Positions 7,924-19,265 of a stretch of DNA of 64,000 nt are shown here, piece after piece. The DNA comes from Nocardioides ungokensis (GTDB lineage Bacteria; Actinomycetota; Actinomycetes; Propionibacteriales; Nocardioidaceae): positions 3,171,001 through 3,235,000 of the forward strand of contig NZ_CP059164.1 of NCBI RefSeq assembly GCF_013466985.1, written 5' to 3'. Every line of letters begins with the position of its first letter. The first letter of the stretch is position 1. The position numbers and the translations under genes are program-made. The notes below the pieces were generated by a model. That model saw only the letters and a list, made by a program, of their open reading frames with translations, was not told the DNA's origin and did not search any database.

Positions 7924-8652
7924 ATGCTGGAGTCACCGGAGACGCAACGCAGGATCGGCCGCTTCGCCTGGGCGATGGCCTGGGCCGGGCTGGTGCTCAG
8001 CCCGTTGCACGCCATGTCGCGCCACAACACGGTCGACGGGAAGGAGGACCTGCAGGTGTGGACGACCCGGGTCTGGTCCGACCCGGGCCGCAAGGCCCTT
8101 GCCCCGCTGCTGGACTGGGCGGACCCGGACACCGTCTACCTGACCTACGGCAAGCTCTGGCTGCCGGTGTTCCTCGGGTTCACCCTCGCCGCCTTCGTCG
8201 TGTGCCGGAACCGACGGCCGCACGGCTTCGAGAGGTGGGCCTGGCGGATCGCGCTCGTCGGGTACGTCTACGCGTGCCTGTCGGTGGCGCTGGACTACTG
8301 GACCCAGCTGGCCGACTACAACGCGTTCTTCGAGCCGGCGTTCGTGATCGGCCTGCCGGGGATCCCGATCCTGATGGTCGGGTCGACGATGGTCGGGATC
8401 GCCCTGCTGCGCCGCGGCTTCCGACCGCGGGCCACCGGATGGCTGCTCGCGCTGGCCTTCCCGCTGGCGATCGGCATCGTGCAGTTCACGTCGCTGGGCA
8501 GCATCGTGCTCCCGGTCGCGTTCGCCTTCGGCATCGCCGGGCGGCGGCTGGCGCGGACGACGTCGTACGAGCAGGTCGCGGGGACGACCGTACCGGATGA
8601 CGTCACGCGGGACGTCATGCGTCGCGGTCGCCGGAGCAGCCGGACCGTATGA
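7924..8652 (+). CDS. Integral membrane protein of unknown function
   Basis: This 242-residue protein has about six hydrophobic helices (near residues 13-31, 76-94, 106-122, 134-160, 167-184 and 187-203) and a short basic cytoplasmic tail (RRGRRSSR). A GGGGAGG ribosome site precedes ATG 7924. Between helices 1 and 2 lies a loop with several aromatic residues (LQVWTTRVW, VYLTYGKLWLPVF). I do not recognise the family. It is divergent from the two-component genes, which may regulate it, and converges on the amidohydrolase gene with 13 bp between stops. An 8-bp inverted repeat (ATGACGTC/GACGTCAT, 8597-8618) lies near its 3' end. Confidence 0.7.
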   Translation: MLESPETQRRIGRFAWAMAWAGLVLSPLHAMSRHNTVDGKEDLQVWTTRVWSDPGRKALAPLLDWADPDTVYLTYGKLWLPVFLGFTLAAFVVCRNRRPHGFERWAWRIALVGYVYACLSVALDYWTQLADYNAFFEPAFVIGLPGIPILMVGSTMVGIALLRRGFRPRATGWLLALAFPLAIGIVQFTSLGSIVLPVAFAFGIAGRRLARTTSYEQVAGTTVPDDVTRDVMRRGRRSSRTV

Positions 8653-8665
8653 CGTCCGGGCGCAG

Positions 8666-9749
8666 CTAGGCGACCACGCGGCCGCGCAGCACGACCCGCG
8701 CCGGGGTCCTGAGGACGCTCAGGTCCTCGAGCGGGTTGCGGTCCAGGACGACGAAGTCGGCCGGTGCGCCCTCCGCGAGGGTGGCGTTCCAGCCGAGCCA
8801 CTCCCGGGCCCGCCACGAGGCGGCCCCGAGGGCGTCCTCGGGGGCGAACCCGTAGGCCGCCAGCTCCAGCACCTCGCCGGCGATCCCGCCGTGCGGCAGC
8901 ACTCCCCCGGCGTCGGTGCCGGCATAGATCGGGACCCCGGCCTCGTAGGCCGACATGATTGTCTCGCGCCGGTGGGCGTGCAGGTCGCGCATCGTGGCGG
9001 CGTACGCGGGAACCTCGCCTCGCCGGCGCGGCGTACGCGGGGAAGTTGTTGAGCTGCACCACCGTCGGCACCAGCGCGGTCCCCCGCTCGACCATGGTGT
9101 CGATGAGGTCGGTGGTCAGGCCGGTGCCGTGCTCGATGCAGTCGATGCCCGCCTCGATGAGCTCGGGCAGGACCGTGGTGCCGAAGCAGTGCGCGGTGAC
9201 GCGGGCGCCGTGCTCGTGGGCGGTCGCGATGGCCTCGGCGAACGCCTCCGCCGGGAACGACGGGGCGAGGTCGCCCTCGTCGCGGGAGATCCAGTCGCCG
9301 ACCAGCTTCACCCAGCCGTCGCCACGTTGCGCCTCGCGGGCGACGTACGACGCGAGCTCGGCCGGCTCGACCTCGTGGGCGTAGTTGCGGATGTAGCGCT
9401 TGGTCCGCGCGATGTGCCGTCCGGCACGGATCAGCCGGGGCAGGTCCTCGCGGTCGTGCACCCACGCCGTGTCGGCGGCCGATCCGCAGTCGCGCAGCAG
9501 CAGCGCCCCGGCGTCGCGGTCGGTGATCGCCTGCTGCTCGGTGGTCGCCTCGTCCACCGCGCCGTGGTTGTCGAGGCCCACGTGGCAGTGGGCGTCGACC
9601 AGGCCGGGCACGATCCAGCCGCGACCGGCGTCCTGGGCCGACGCGACGGGCTCGTAGGTGACGTGCCCGTCGACGACGTAGAGGTCGCGCGGCTCTCCGT
9701 CGGGCAGCACCGGTCCACTGAACCGCAGCGCGGTCTGGGAAGCAGTCAT
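8666..9749 (-). CDS. Metal-dependent amidohydrolase (frame break near 9005-9030)
   Basis: A cytosolic amidohydrolase-superfamily enzyme (imidazolonepropionase/prolidase-like branch) of about 361 residues. Visible metal-site motifs are DAHCHVGL, VTAHCFG, DCIEHGTGL and IYAGTDAGG. The first 240 residues are in one frame up to NNFPAYAAP; the rest, from AAT-MRDLHAHRRETIMSAYE to VVLRGRVVA, is in another. Two missing G residues within about 20 bases (one after GCCGCG, one in CCCGCGTAC) would join them into a repeated FPAYAA motif typical of the family. Substrate unknown. It converges on the membrane protein at 7924 and follows the NYN-domain gene. Confidence 0.8.
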
Positions 9750-9792
9750 GCCCCGGACGCTACCGGGCCCGGGATGGTCGCCGCAGTCCTGC

Positions 9793-10165
9793 TCAGGGCA
9801 GCTGGTCGAGCAGCCAGGAGGGACTCAGCGCCATCGCCCCGAGGGCCTGGACCCGGGCCTGGAGCATCCGGTCGGCGATCACCACGGTGACCCGGTCGCC
9901 CCGCTCCACCGCGGCGCGGGCCTCGGCGACGATGGTGTCGTCCCCACTCCCGGGTGCGTGCACGGTGCGCAGGTGGCCGTCGCGGCCCGGTCGCACCCCG
10001 CCCTTGGCGGCACCCTCGAGGACCAGGACCACCACGTCGTGCGGCACGTCCGCCACGACCAGGCTCTCGTGCAGCCGGGCGCGCGGCACCGGCGCGGTCC
10101 TTCCACCAGCCGTCGGGGCGGCTGCCCACGACGTTGGCGGCGTCGACGACGAGGACAGTGGCCAT
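9793..10165 (-). CDS. NYN/PIN-like ribonuclease-domain protein (frame break near 10090)
   Basis: This protein of about 124 residues begins at ATG 10165 with ATVLVVDAANVVGSRPDGWW, the NYN/PIN acidic motif (VDxxNVxxS) seen in metal-dependent nucleases. After DRAGAA the frame changes, and the protein continues RLHESLVVADVPHDVVVLVL, then DDTIVAEARAAVERGDRVTV and IADRMLQARVQALGA, supplying the later acidic residues. A one-base frame change (two missing G or one extra base) in the run GGTGCCGCGCGCCC accounts for the break. The likely role is RNA cleavage, but no substrate can be named. It lies between the amidohydrolase and ffh. Confidence 0.7.
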
Positions 10166-10357
10166 CGGGTTGCCTTTCGTCTCGCAGGGGTTCGACGCGC
10201 TCCCGCGTGTGGCGCTGGGCACTCCCCCACCGCCGCCCTTCGTCTCACCGGGTCTCGACGCGCCCGCCGCGCCGGCTCGCAAGCTCACCGACGCGGGGCT
10301 TGCTCGACCTGGTCGCCCGACGCCGCCCGCTCGCAAGCTCGCGTACGGCTGGGCGCC
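10166..10357. repeat. Intergenic block with imperfect direct repeats
   Basis: The 192 bp between the NYN gene and ffh carry two related pairs: CTTTCGTCTCGCAGGG...TTCGACGCGC (about 10175-10201) against CCTTCGTCTCACCGGG...CTCGACGCGC (about 10237-10263), and GGCTCGCAAGCTCACCG (about 10275) against CGCTCGCAAGCTCGCG (about 10327). They look like degraded REP-type units. No open gene is evident. The copy at 10326-10357 borders the ffh stop. Confidence 0.4.
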
Positions 10358-11926
10358 TCACTTCAGGAACTTGGAGAAGTCCTTGGGCAGGTCGAGGGCC
10401 GCGGCGGCCTTCTCGTAGTCGACATCCTCGCCGGCAGGCGTGCCGAAGGGGTTGCCGCCGGACGCGGCCTTCTCCTTCTCGGCCGCGGCCTGCTGGGCGG
10501 CCTTCGCCGGGTTGCCGGACCGCTTGGCCCCCTTGCCCTTCTTGGGCTGCGCCTTGGTCTTCCCGCGCTTGCCGCCCATGCCCGGCATCCCGGGCATGCC
10601 CGGCATCCCCGGCATGCCGCCGCCGCGCGCCATCGACAGCATCATCTTGCGGGCCTCGAAGAACCGGTCCACGAGGCTGTTGACGTCGGAGACCTGGCGG
10701 CCCGAGCCCCTGGCGATCCGGGCCCGGCGGGAGCCGTCGATCATCTTGGGGTTGGCCCGCTCGGCCGGGGTCATCGACTGGATGATCGCCTGGATCCGGT
10801 CGATCTCGCGCTCGTCGAAGTTCTCGAGCTGCTCGCGGAACTGCCCCATCCCGGGCAGCATCCCCATGATCTTCGACATCGAGCCGAGCTTGCGGACCTG
10901 CTGCATCTGCTCGAGGAAGTCGTCGAGGGTGAACTCGCCGCCCTGGCCGCTCAGCTTGGCGGCGGCCTTGGCTGCCTGCTCCTGGTCGAAGGCCTTCTCG
11001 GCCTGCTCGATCAGGGTCATGACGTCGCCCATGTCGAGGATGCGCGAGGCCATGCGGTCGGGGTGGAAGAGGTCGAAGTCGGTCATCTTCTCGCCGGCGG
11101 AGGCGAACATGACCGGCTTGCCGGTGATCGAGGCGATGGAGAGCGCGGCACCACCACGGGCGTCACCGTCGAGCTTGGTGAGGACCACGCCGTCGTACCC
11201 GACGCCCTCGAGGAACGCCTGCGCCGTCACCACGGCGTCCTGGCCGATCATCGCGTCGACGACGAAGAGGACCTCGTCGGGCTGCACGGCGTCGCGGATG
11301 TCCGCCGCCTGCTGCATCATCTCCGCGTCGATGCCGAGGCGTCCCGCGGTGTCGACGATGACGACGTCGTGGAGCTTGCGCTTGGCCTCGTCGATCGAGG
11401 CGCGGGCGACACCGACCGGGTCGCCGACGCCGTTCCCGGGCTCGGGCGCGAAGACGGGGACACCGACCCGCTCACCGTTGACCTGGAGCTGCTTGACCGC
11501 GTTGGGGCGCTGCAGGTCGCAGGCGACGAGCATCGGGGTCTTGCCCTGCTCCTTGAGCCAGTGCGCGAGCTTGGCCGCGAGCGTGGTCTTGCCGGCACCC
11601 TGGAGGCCGGCCAGCATGATGACGGTCGGCCCGGTCTTGGCGTAGCGCAGGCGGCGGGTCTCGCCGCCGAGGATGGTGACGAGCTCCTCGTTGACGATCT
11701 TGACGATCTGCTGGGCCGGGTTGAGGGCCCCGCTGACCTCCTCGCCGCGGGCCCGCTCCTTGACCGCGCCCACGAACTCCTTGACCACGGGCAGCGCCAC
11801 GTCGGCCTCGAGCAGCGCGATCCGGATCTCCCGGGCGGTCGCGTCGATGTCGGCCTCGGAGAGGCGGCCCTTGCCGCGGAGGTTCTTGAAGGTGTCGGCG
11901 AGCCGGTCGGAGAGTGTGGCGAACAA
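10358..11926 (-). CDS. ffh: Signal recognition particle GTPase Ffh
   Basis: This 522-residue SRP54 protein binds signal sequences and 4.5S RNA and docks on FtsY. The N domain is followed by the G domain: P-loop GLQGAGKTT (about 107-115), DLQRPNAVKQL, VDTAGRL and TKLDGDARGGAA. The M domain contains the SRP RNA-binding GSRRARIARGSG and a methionine-rich GMPGMPGMPGM segment, followed by a basic tail. Length is typical of actinobacteria. Start is ATG 11926. glnD lies upstream on the same strand; ftsY, its receptor, is 6 kb away. Confidence 0.97.
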   Translation of the reverse strand: MFATLSDRLADTFKNLRGKGRLSEADIDATAREIRIALLEADVALPVVKEFVGAVKERARGEEVSGALNPAQQIVKIVNEELVTILGGETRRLRYAKTGPTVIMLAGLQGAGKTTLAAKLAHWLKEQGKTPMLVACDLQRPNAVKQLQVNGERVGVPVFAPEPGNGVGDPVGVARASIDEAKRKLHDVVIVDTAGRLGIDAEMMQQAADIRDAVQPDEVLFVVDAMIGQDAVVTAQAFLEGVGYDGVVLTKLDGDARGGAALSIASITGKPVMFASAGEKMTDFDLFHPDRMASRILDMGDVMTLIEQAEKAFDQEQAAKAAAKLSGQGGEFTLDDFLEQMQQVRKLGSMSKIMGMLPGMGQFREQLENFDEREIDRIQAIIQSMTPAERANPKMIDGSRRARIARGSGRQVSDVNSLVDRFFEARKMMLSMARGGGMPGMPGMPGMPGMGGKRGKTKAQPKKGKGAKRSGNPAKAAQQAAAEKEKAASGGNPFGTPAGEDVDYEKAAAALDLPKDFSKFLK

Positions 11927-12074
11927 GTCGGTCCTCGTCAGTCGTACGTCGGCCTGGGTGCGGCCAGTCGAGGGTCAAGCCTAACCGGCGCAGCCCGCCG
12001 CGCTCGATCCTCGGCCGCGACCGGGCCGTGACCGGGCCGTGACGGGGCCGCGACGCAGCCGCCGACGGGTTTGC

Positions 12075-14286
12075 CTAGAGCCCGAGAGGGCGGCGCGGAC
12101 GGCGTGGGCGGCCTCGCGGCGCGGTCGTCCCCGAGCACCCCCGCCGAGTCCTCCTGCAGGTAGAACACGTCGACCGCCTGCGGCCCGAGCGTGTCGACGT
12201 GGGCCGAGCGCACCGCGATCCCGAGCCCCGCGAGCGCGGCGCAGACGAGGTAGACGACCCCGGGGCGGTCGGCGGCCCGGACCTCCAGCACGGTCGCGTG
12301 CGCCGAGGCCTCGGGGCGTACGGCGACCGTCGGCTCCAGTGTGTCGGCGTCCGGGGGCCGCAGCCGTCCGGCGGGGTCGATCCGGCCGTCGACCACCGCG
12401 TCGTACCGCTGCCGGAGCACGGCCGCCTCGAGGTCCTCCCCGGCGACCTCCCACACGGAGACGCCGTAGTGCTCCTGCGCCCACGCGCGGGCGGCCCGCA
12501 CCGGTACCGCTGCAGCGCGAAGACGGCGGCCTCGTCGGCGAGCAGGCCGACCCGGTCGGGCGCGACGAGCGTGACCCGGGAGCCGTCGGGCGCCGCCTCG
12601 ACGGCGACCGCGAGCCCACCGGCCCGCGCCTCGGGCGGGACCGTGACGTCGTCGGTGACCACGCGGGCGGGTGTCCGGCCGGCGTCGAGCGCGGCGGCGG
12701 CCCGGCGGGCCAGGTCGAGCACGAGCCCGGCGCGCCACCGGGTCCACGCCTTCGCGGAGGTGGCCCTGGCGTCGGCCTCGGTGAGCGCGGTGAGGAGGCT
12801 GAGCGCCTCGGGGCTCCCGATCGCCGAGGTCACCAGCTCGACCGTGGCCGGGTCGTCGGGGTCGCGGGTGGTGGCCGTCTCGGCCAGCAGCAGGTGGCGG
12901 CGTACGAGCGTCCCGACCAGGTCGACGGCGTCGGCGTCGAAGCCCATCCGGGCAGCGATCGCCCGCGCCAGCGGCTCGCCGGCGACGCTGTGCTCGGTCA
13001 GGCTGCCCTTGCCGATGTCGTGCAGGAGGGCCGCGACCATCAGCACGTCGGGCCGCGCCACGCTGCGGATCAGCGCCGAGGCCTCGATGCAGGTCTCGAC
13101 CACGTGCCGGTCCACGGTGAACCGGTGGATCGACGAGGCGTGCGGCAGCAGGCGGATCCGGTCCCACTCCGGCAGGATCCGCGCCAGCGCGCCGGTCTCC
13201 TCCAGGGTCCCCACACCGGGAGCAGCCCGCGGCCGGAGGCGAGCAGGCGGACCAGGAGCTGGCGGGCCTCGGTGGGCCAGGGGTCCGGCAGCGCGGGCGA
13301 CTCGCGCACCAGGCGGGCGGCGGTCGGCGGCGCGAGCAGCGCGTCGTGCTCGGCGGCGGCGGCGCAGGCGCGCAGCAGCAGCACCGGGTCCTCGGCGGGT
13401 CGCGCCCGCTTGTCGAGCACCACCTCCCCCGACGACAGCGCGACGCCAGCGGCGAGCGGGCTCAGGGACGGCCGCCGGGCGCCCTGCACGGTCGCCGGCC
13501 GCGCGAGCACGCCGTCCACCCGGCGCCAGGTGAGCCGCGACAGGTGGGTGATGCGGCGGCCGAGCTCGCGCACGTGTCGCTGCGCGGCCCGGGCATCGGG
13601 CAGGTCGAGGCCGGCGGCGATGTCGGGCCACATCTCGGGAGCGACCCGGTCGGCGCCCCGCCCGGCCAGCTCCTGCACCACGTCGCGGACGTCGAGCAGC
13701 GACCTGCGGGTCCGCTCGAGGTCGGCGTGCGGCACGTCGACCAGCCAGGTGGCCACCAGGGCCTTGAGCACGGTGGCGTCCCGCAGCCCGCCCTCGGCCT
13801 CCTTGAGGTCCGGCACCGACAGGTGGGCCAGCTCCCCCACCAGCTCATGGCGCGAGCGGACCAGCTCACGCAGCGCCGGGAGCTGGTCGCGCGCCTGCCG
13901 CCGCCACTGGGCCAGCATCGTGGTCCGCAGCCTCAGGGTGAGGTTGGGGTCGCCCGCCAGGTGGCGCAGGTCGAGGAGCCCGAGGGCGACCCGCAGGTCG
14001 CCGCCGGCCGCGGCCGCCATCTCGGGGAAGGTGCGCACGGAGTGGTCGATCTTGCTGCCCGAGTCCCACAGCGGGTACCACACCTGCCCGGCCAGCTGCC
14101 CGGGATCGACGCCCTCGTCGGAGACGAGCACCACGTCGAGGTCGGAGTACGGCGCCAGCTCGGCGCGCCGTAGCCACCGACCGCCACGAGCGCGACGCCC
14201 GTGTCCGGGCCCTGGCACTGCTCGTACGCCCCGGCGCACAGGGCGTCCGCGGCGGCCGCGCGCTCGGCCCTCTCGGTGGCGGTCAT
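12075..14286 (-). CDS. glnD: PII nucleotidyltransferase/deadenylylase GlnD (three or more frame breaks)
   Basis: GlnD modifies PII at Tyr51 according to nitrogen status. The pieces in order are: MTATERAERAAAADALCAGA to VAVGGYG (start ATG 14286); then RAELAPYSDLDVVLVSDEG, the nucleotidyltransferase GxxDxD-type site, to LLPVW; then TLEETGALARILPEW with the HD motif VAALLHDIGKGSLTEH; then RAARAWAQEHYGVSVWEVAG with two ACT domains (DRPGVVYLVCAAL). Breaks lie at about 14165-14172, 13210-13215 and 12502-12508, each fixed by one added G. A fourth probably occurs near 12115, so the stop (12075, or 11981 if read otherwise) is uncertain. The joined length of about 737 residues is normal. It sits 16 bp after glnB. 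Confidence 0.88.
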
Positions 14287-14302
14287 CGACGGTCCGGCAG
14301 GG

Positions 14303-14641
14303 TCAGATCGCGGCGTCGTCGAGGTCGCCGGTGCGGACCCGAACCACCGACTCGACGGGCACGACCCAGACCTTGCCGTCGCCGATCCGGCCGGTCGCGG
14401 CGCTGGCCACCACGGCGTTCACCACGGCGTCGGCGTCCTCGTCGTTGACCACGATCTCCACCCGGATCTTGGGCACCAGGGCGATGTCGTACTCCGCGCC
14501 GCGGTAGACCTCGGTGTGGCCCTTCTGCCGGCCGTAGCCGCTGACCTCGCTCACCGTCATCCCGGTGACCCCGACGGTCTCGAGCGCGGCCCGGGTGTCC
14601 TCCCACTTGTGCGGCTTGATGACGGCGGTGACCAGCTTCAT
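14303..14641 (-). CDS. glnB: Nitrogen regulatory protein PII (copy 1)
   Basis: This 112-residue PII trimer subunit senses 2-oxoglutarate and ATP/ADP and controls AmtB and other targets. The T-loop [20 protein letters not shown] contains Tyr51, the site modified by GlnD, and the B- and C-loop motifs [11 protein letters not shown] and RVRTGD are intact. Its start overlaps the amtB stop by 4 nt and glnD follows 16 bp later, so sensor, transporter and modifying enzyme are co-transcribed. By eye it differs from copy 2 (16157) at 18 of 112 positions. Confidence 0.96.
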   Translation of the reverse strand: MKLVTAVIKPHKWEDTRAALETVGVTGMTVSEVSGYGRQKGHTEVYRGAEYDIALVPKIRVEIVVNDEDADAVVNAVVASAATGRIGDGKVWVVPVESVVRVRTGDLDDAAI

Positions 14642-15992
14642 GGACGTGGTTCCTCTCGCTGCTGGGTGATGGCACCCAGGATCCCGTGACCCGCCGAACG
14701 GGCGCCGGCGGTGGCGTGCAGGTCGTAGGCGGTCTCGGCGTGCACCACGAGGTCGATGCCGCTCACCTCGTGCTCCTCGTCGATGCGGAAGCCCATGAGC
14801 CTGTCCACGACGACGCCGATCATGCCCGAGACGACGAAGGCGTAGACCAGCACGACCCCGCCGCCCAGCACCTGGCGGCCCAGCTGGTCGACCCCGCCGC
14901 CGTACAGCAGGCCGTCGACGCCGGTGGGGGCGGCGGCCGTGGCGAGGATGCCGATGCCGAAGGTGCCGACGAGCCCGCCGACCAGGTGGACGCCGACGAC
15001 GTCGAGGGAGTCGTCGTACCCGAAGCGGTACTTCAGGCCCACGGCCCCGGCGCACACCGCGCCCGCGACCGCACCCATCACCATCGCGCCGAGCGGCGAG
15101 AGCGAGCCGCAGGACGGGGTGATCGCGACCAGCCCGGCGACCATGCCGGACGCCGCACCCAGGGACGTGGCGTGCCCGTCGCGCAGCCGCTCGACGACCA
15201 GCCAGCCGAGCGTCCCGGCGGCGCCGGCGACCAGGGTCGTGGTGAAGACGACCGCCGCCGCCTGGTCGGCGCCGAGCGCGGAGCCGGCGTTGAAGCCGAA
15301 CCAGCCGAACCCAGCAGCCCGGCCCCGAGCATCACGAGGGTCAGGTTGTGCGGCCGCATCGGGTCCTTGCCGAAGCCGACCCGGTGGCCCAGGACCAGCG
15401 CGAGGGCGAGCGCGGAGGCGCCCGAGCAGATCTCGACCGCGGTGCCGCCCGCGAAGTCGACCAGGCCGACCCGGTTGAGCAGCCACCCGCCGGTGTGGCC
15501 GTCCGCGGAGCGGTCGAAGACCCAGTGCGCCACCGGGGCGTAGACGAGCAGGGTCCACACCGAGACGAACACCAGCCAGGCGCCGAAGCGGGCGCGGTCG
15601 GCGATGGCGCCCGAGACCAGGGCGCCGGTGATCACGCAGAAGAGTCCCTGAAAGGCGGCGAAGAGGATCAGCGGGACGGTGGAGCCGCCGTTGCTGTCCG
15701 ACGACATCAGCTGACCGAGGCCGGCGTACTGGGTGGGGCTGCCGAGCAGGCCGGCCCCGACGTCGTCGCCGAACGCCAGCGAGTAGCCCACCAGGACCCA
15801 CAGGAGCGTGATGACCGCCAGCGACCCGAAGGTCATCATCATCATGTTGAGCACGCTCTTGGAGCGGACCATGCCGCCGTAGAAGAGCGCGAGGCCCGGC
15901 GCCATCAGCAGCACCAGCGCCGAGGCCGCCAGCAACCACGCCGTGTCACCGGTGTCGAGGGCTGCGGGAGCGGCGGCGGTGAGAGCGGTCAT
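14638..15992 (-). CDS. amtB: Ammonium transporter, copy 1 (frame break near 15309)
   Basis: An Amt/Rh-family ammonium channel of about 451 residues with 11-12 helices. The N-terminal frame from ATG 15992 includes LALFYGGMVRSKSVLNMMMM, FAAFQGLFCVITGALVSGAI, VDFAGGTAVEICSG and PMRPHNLTLVMLGAGLL. The protein continues in another frame at GFGWFGFNAGSALGA, then [16 protein letters not shown], to the end. One base added at CTGCTG|GGTTCGG restores it. It overlaps glnB by 4 nt. A GlnR-like box lies 47 bp upstream of the start, behind a terminator hairpin, so amtB-glnB-glnD looks like a nitrogen-controlled operon of its own. Confidence 0.9.
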
Positions 15993-16038
15993 GGGCGCCC
16001 ACCTTCCCGAGCCGCTGTTACGGGCACCCGCCACAATT

Positions 16039-16054
16039 GTTACCAGCGCGTTAA
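16039..16054 (-). promoter_or_regulatory. Putative GlnR box upstream of amtB copy 1
   Basis: The minus strand reads TTAAC-GCGCTG-GTAAC, i.e. two AC dinucleotides with nine bases between, the AC-N9-AC spacing known for GlnR sites (GTnAC-N6-GnAAC). It ends 47 bp before the amtB start. The same half-site pair occurs upstream of the second amtB (17971-17986). glnR itself is not in the window. Confidence 0.55.
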
Positions 16055-16070
16055 CGAGCGCGCGTCCTTG

Positions 16071-16144
16071 CATGTAACGCGGTGTCCACGGCTCCGGTGC
16101 GGTGCTGCGGCACCGCGGGAGTGACGTGGACACCGCGTTACATG
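16071..16144. terminator. Large hairpin with 20-bp perfect arms after glnB copy 2
   Basis: CATGTAACGCGGTGTCCACG (16071-16090) and its exact reverse complement (16125-16144) flank 34 bases that hold a further stem, CGGTGC-TGCG-GCACCG. It begins 13 bp after the glnB stop at 16157 on the minus strand, so it should terminate the upstream amtB-glnB unit before the promoter of the downstream one. Confidence 0.7.
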
Positions 16145-16156
16145 TGACGGCTTCGC

Positions 16157-17816
<1,660 letters not shown>

Positions 17817-17970
17817 AGAACCTCCAGGAGTTGCCAGGTTTCAGGACGGATCCCCCTGCCGACCGCGCTGTCTGTCGAGGTTCGCATCCCACTTGGCCGC
17901 AACCTTCGCGGGACGAGATTTCACCGCTCGTGCCCGTGTGTTGCGGTCAGGCAACGAGTTCCCCCGGTTT

Positions 17971-17986
17971 GTTACTTCCGTGTGAA
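17971..17986 (-). promoter_or_regulatory. Putative GlnR box upstream of amtB copy 2
   Basis: The minus strand reads TTCAC-ACGGAA-GTAAC, again AC-N9-AC. It lies 155 bp before the amtB start, just after the ftsY terminator hairpin. Agreement with the box at 16039-16054 in the same promoter context supports it. Confidence 0.5.
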
Positions 17987-17992
17987 CAGCAG

Positions 17993-18037
17993 CGCGGGGC
18001 GGCGTGGCCCACCGGCGGGTGGGTACGCCGCCCCGCG
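17993..18037. terminator. Hairpin terminator downstream of ftsY
   Basis: Arms CGCGGGGCGGCGT (17993-18005) and ACGCCGCCCCGCG (18025-18037) are perfect over 13 bp, and the loop holds an inner CCCACC-GGCG-GGTGGG stem. It begins 21 bp beyond the ftsY stop on the minus strand and separates ftsY from the amtB promoter. Confidence 0.65.
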
Positions 18038-18058
18038 CGGGACGTGCTGTCGTGTGGC

Positions 18059-19207
18059 TCAGCCCAGCAGCGCGTCGACGAACGCGCCGGCGTCGAAGGG
18101 CGCCAGGTCGTCGGCGCCCTCACCGAGCCCGACGAGCTTGACCGGCACCCCCAGCTCGCGCTGCACCGCGACGACGATGCCGCCCTTCGCGGACCCGTCG
18201 AGCTTGGTGAGCACGATGCCGGTCACGTCCACGACCTCGCTGAAGACGCGGGCCTGGATCATGCCGTTCTGGCCGGTGGTGGCGTCGAGCACCAGTAGCA
18301 CCTCGGTCACGGGGGCCTGCTTCTCGATGACCCGCTTGACCTTGCCCAGCTCGTCCATCAGACCGGCCTTGTTCTGCAGGCGCCCGGCGGTGTCGACGAT
18401 GACGGTGTCGGCCCCCGTGTCGAGGCCCTCCTTGACCGCCTCGAAGGCCACGCTCGCCGGGTCGGTGCCCTCCGGGCCGCGGACCACGTCGACGCCGACC
18501 CGCTCGCCCCAGGTGGCCAGCTGCTCGACCGCGGCCGCACGGAAGGTGTCGGCCGCGCCCAGCACGACGCTGCGGTCCTCGGCGACCAGGATGCGCGCGA
18601 TCTTGCCCACCGACGTGGTCTTGCCGGCGCCGTTGACGCCCACGACGAGCACGACGCCGGGCTGGCCCTCGGCGCCGCTGACCTGCAGCCGCCGGTCCAT
18701 GTCGGGGTCGACGAGGGCGAGCAGCTCCTCGCGGAGCACGGCGCGGACGTCGACTCCCTGGCCGCCGTCGACCCGCATCCGGGTGCGCAGCTTCTCGACC
18801 AGCTCCTGGGTGGGTGCTACGCCGACGTCGGCGGTGAGCAGGGTGTCCTCGATGGACTCCCAGGTGTCCTCGTCGAGCCGGTCACGCGAGAGCAGGGCCA
18901 GCAGGCCCCGACCCAGACCGCTCTGCGAGCCGGCGAGCCGCTGACGCAACCGCACCAGGCGGGAGGCGGTGCCCTCCGGCTTCTCGAGGACCGGCGCCTC
19001 GGCGACGGGGGTCTCGACCACCGCCGGCGGCGCCTCCGCGGGCTCCTCGACCTCCACCTCGCTCGGCGGCGGCGCGATGACGTCGGTGCCACCCCGCGGG
19101 GGCTCGACGCGCTGCCGGCGACGGCTGCCGACGAGCAGCCCGACGCCCAGGCCGACGAGGACGACCGCGAGGACGGCGATGAGCACGATCAGGGCGAGGA
19201 GGGTCAT
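18059..19207 (-). CDS. ftsY: Signal recognition particle receptor FtsY
   Basis: This 382-residue SRP receptor GTPase has an N-terminal hydrophobic helix (residues 3-28) ending in RRR, which would anchor it to the membrane, as in many actinobacteria. An acidic linker (about 50-75) is followed by the NG domain: GVNGAGKTTSVGKIA, DTFRAAAVEQL, VDTAGRLQNKAGLM, TKLDGSAKGGIV and GLGEGADDL. Start is ATG 19207. smc lies upstream on the same strand, separated by two small genes. Confidence 0.96.
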   Translation of the reverse strand: MTLLALIVLIAVLAVVLVGLGVGLLVGSRRRQRVEPPRGGTDVIAPPPSEVEVEEPAEAPPAVVETPVAEAPVLEKPEGTASRLVRLRQRLAGSQSGLGRGLLALLSRDRLDEDTWESIEDTLLTADVGVAPTQELVEKLRTRMRVDGGQGVDVRAVLREELLALVDPDMDRRLQVSGAEGQPGVVLVVGVNGAGKTTSVGKIARILVAEDRSVVLGAADTFRAAAVEQLATWGERVGVDVVRGPEGTDPASVAFEAVKEGLDTGADTVIVDTAGRLQNKAGLMDELGKVKRVIEKQAPVTEVLLVLDATTGQNGMIQARVFSEVVDVTGIVLTKLDGSAKGGIVVAVQRELGVPVKLVGLGEGADDLAPFDAGAFVDALLG

Positions 19208-19265
19208 GGCTCAATCCAACCAGAGGCGCTCGGTCCTGCGAGCGCTCAGGCTGCGCGGCAGGGGC

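Noticed and set aside
8597..8618. ATGACGTC/GACGTCAT repeat as a terminator
   Set aside because: It lies within the coding end of the membrane protein and has only 8-bp arms; no clear role.
9887..12031. 714-codon plus-strand frame opposite NYN and ffh
   Set aside because: Antisense shadow of ffh; composition biased to Leu, Gly, Ala, Val and Asp without domain motifs.
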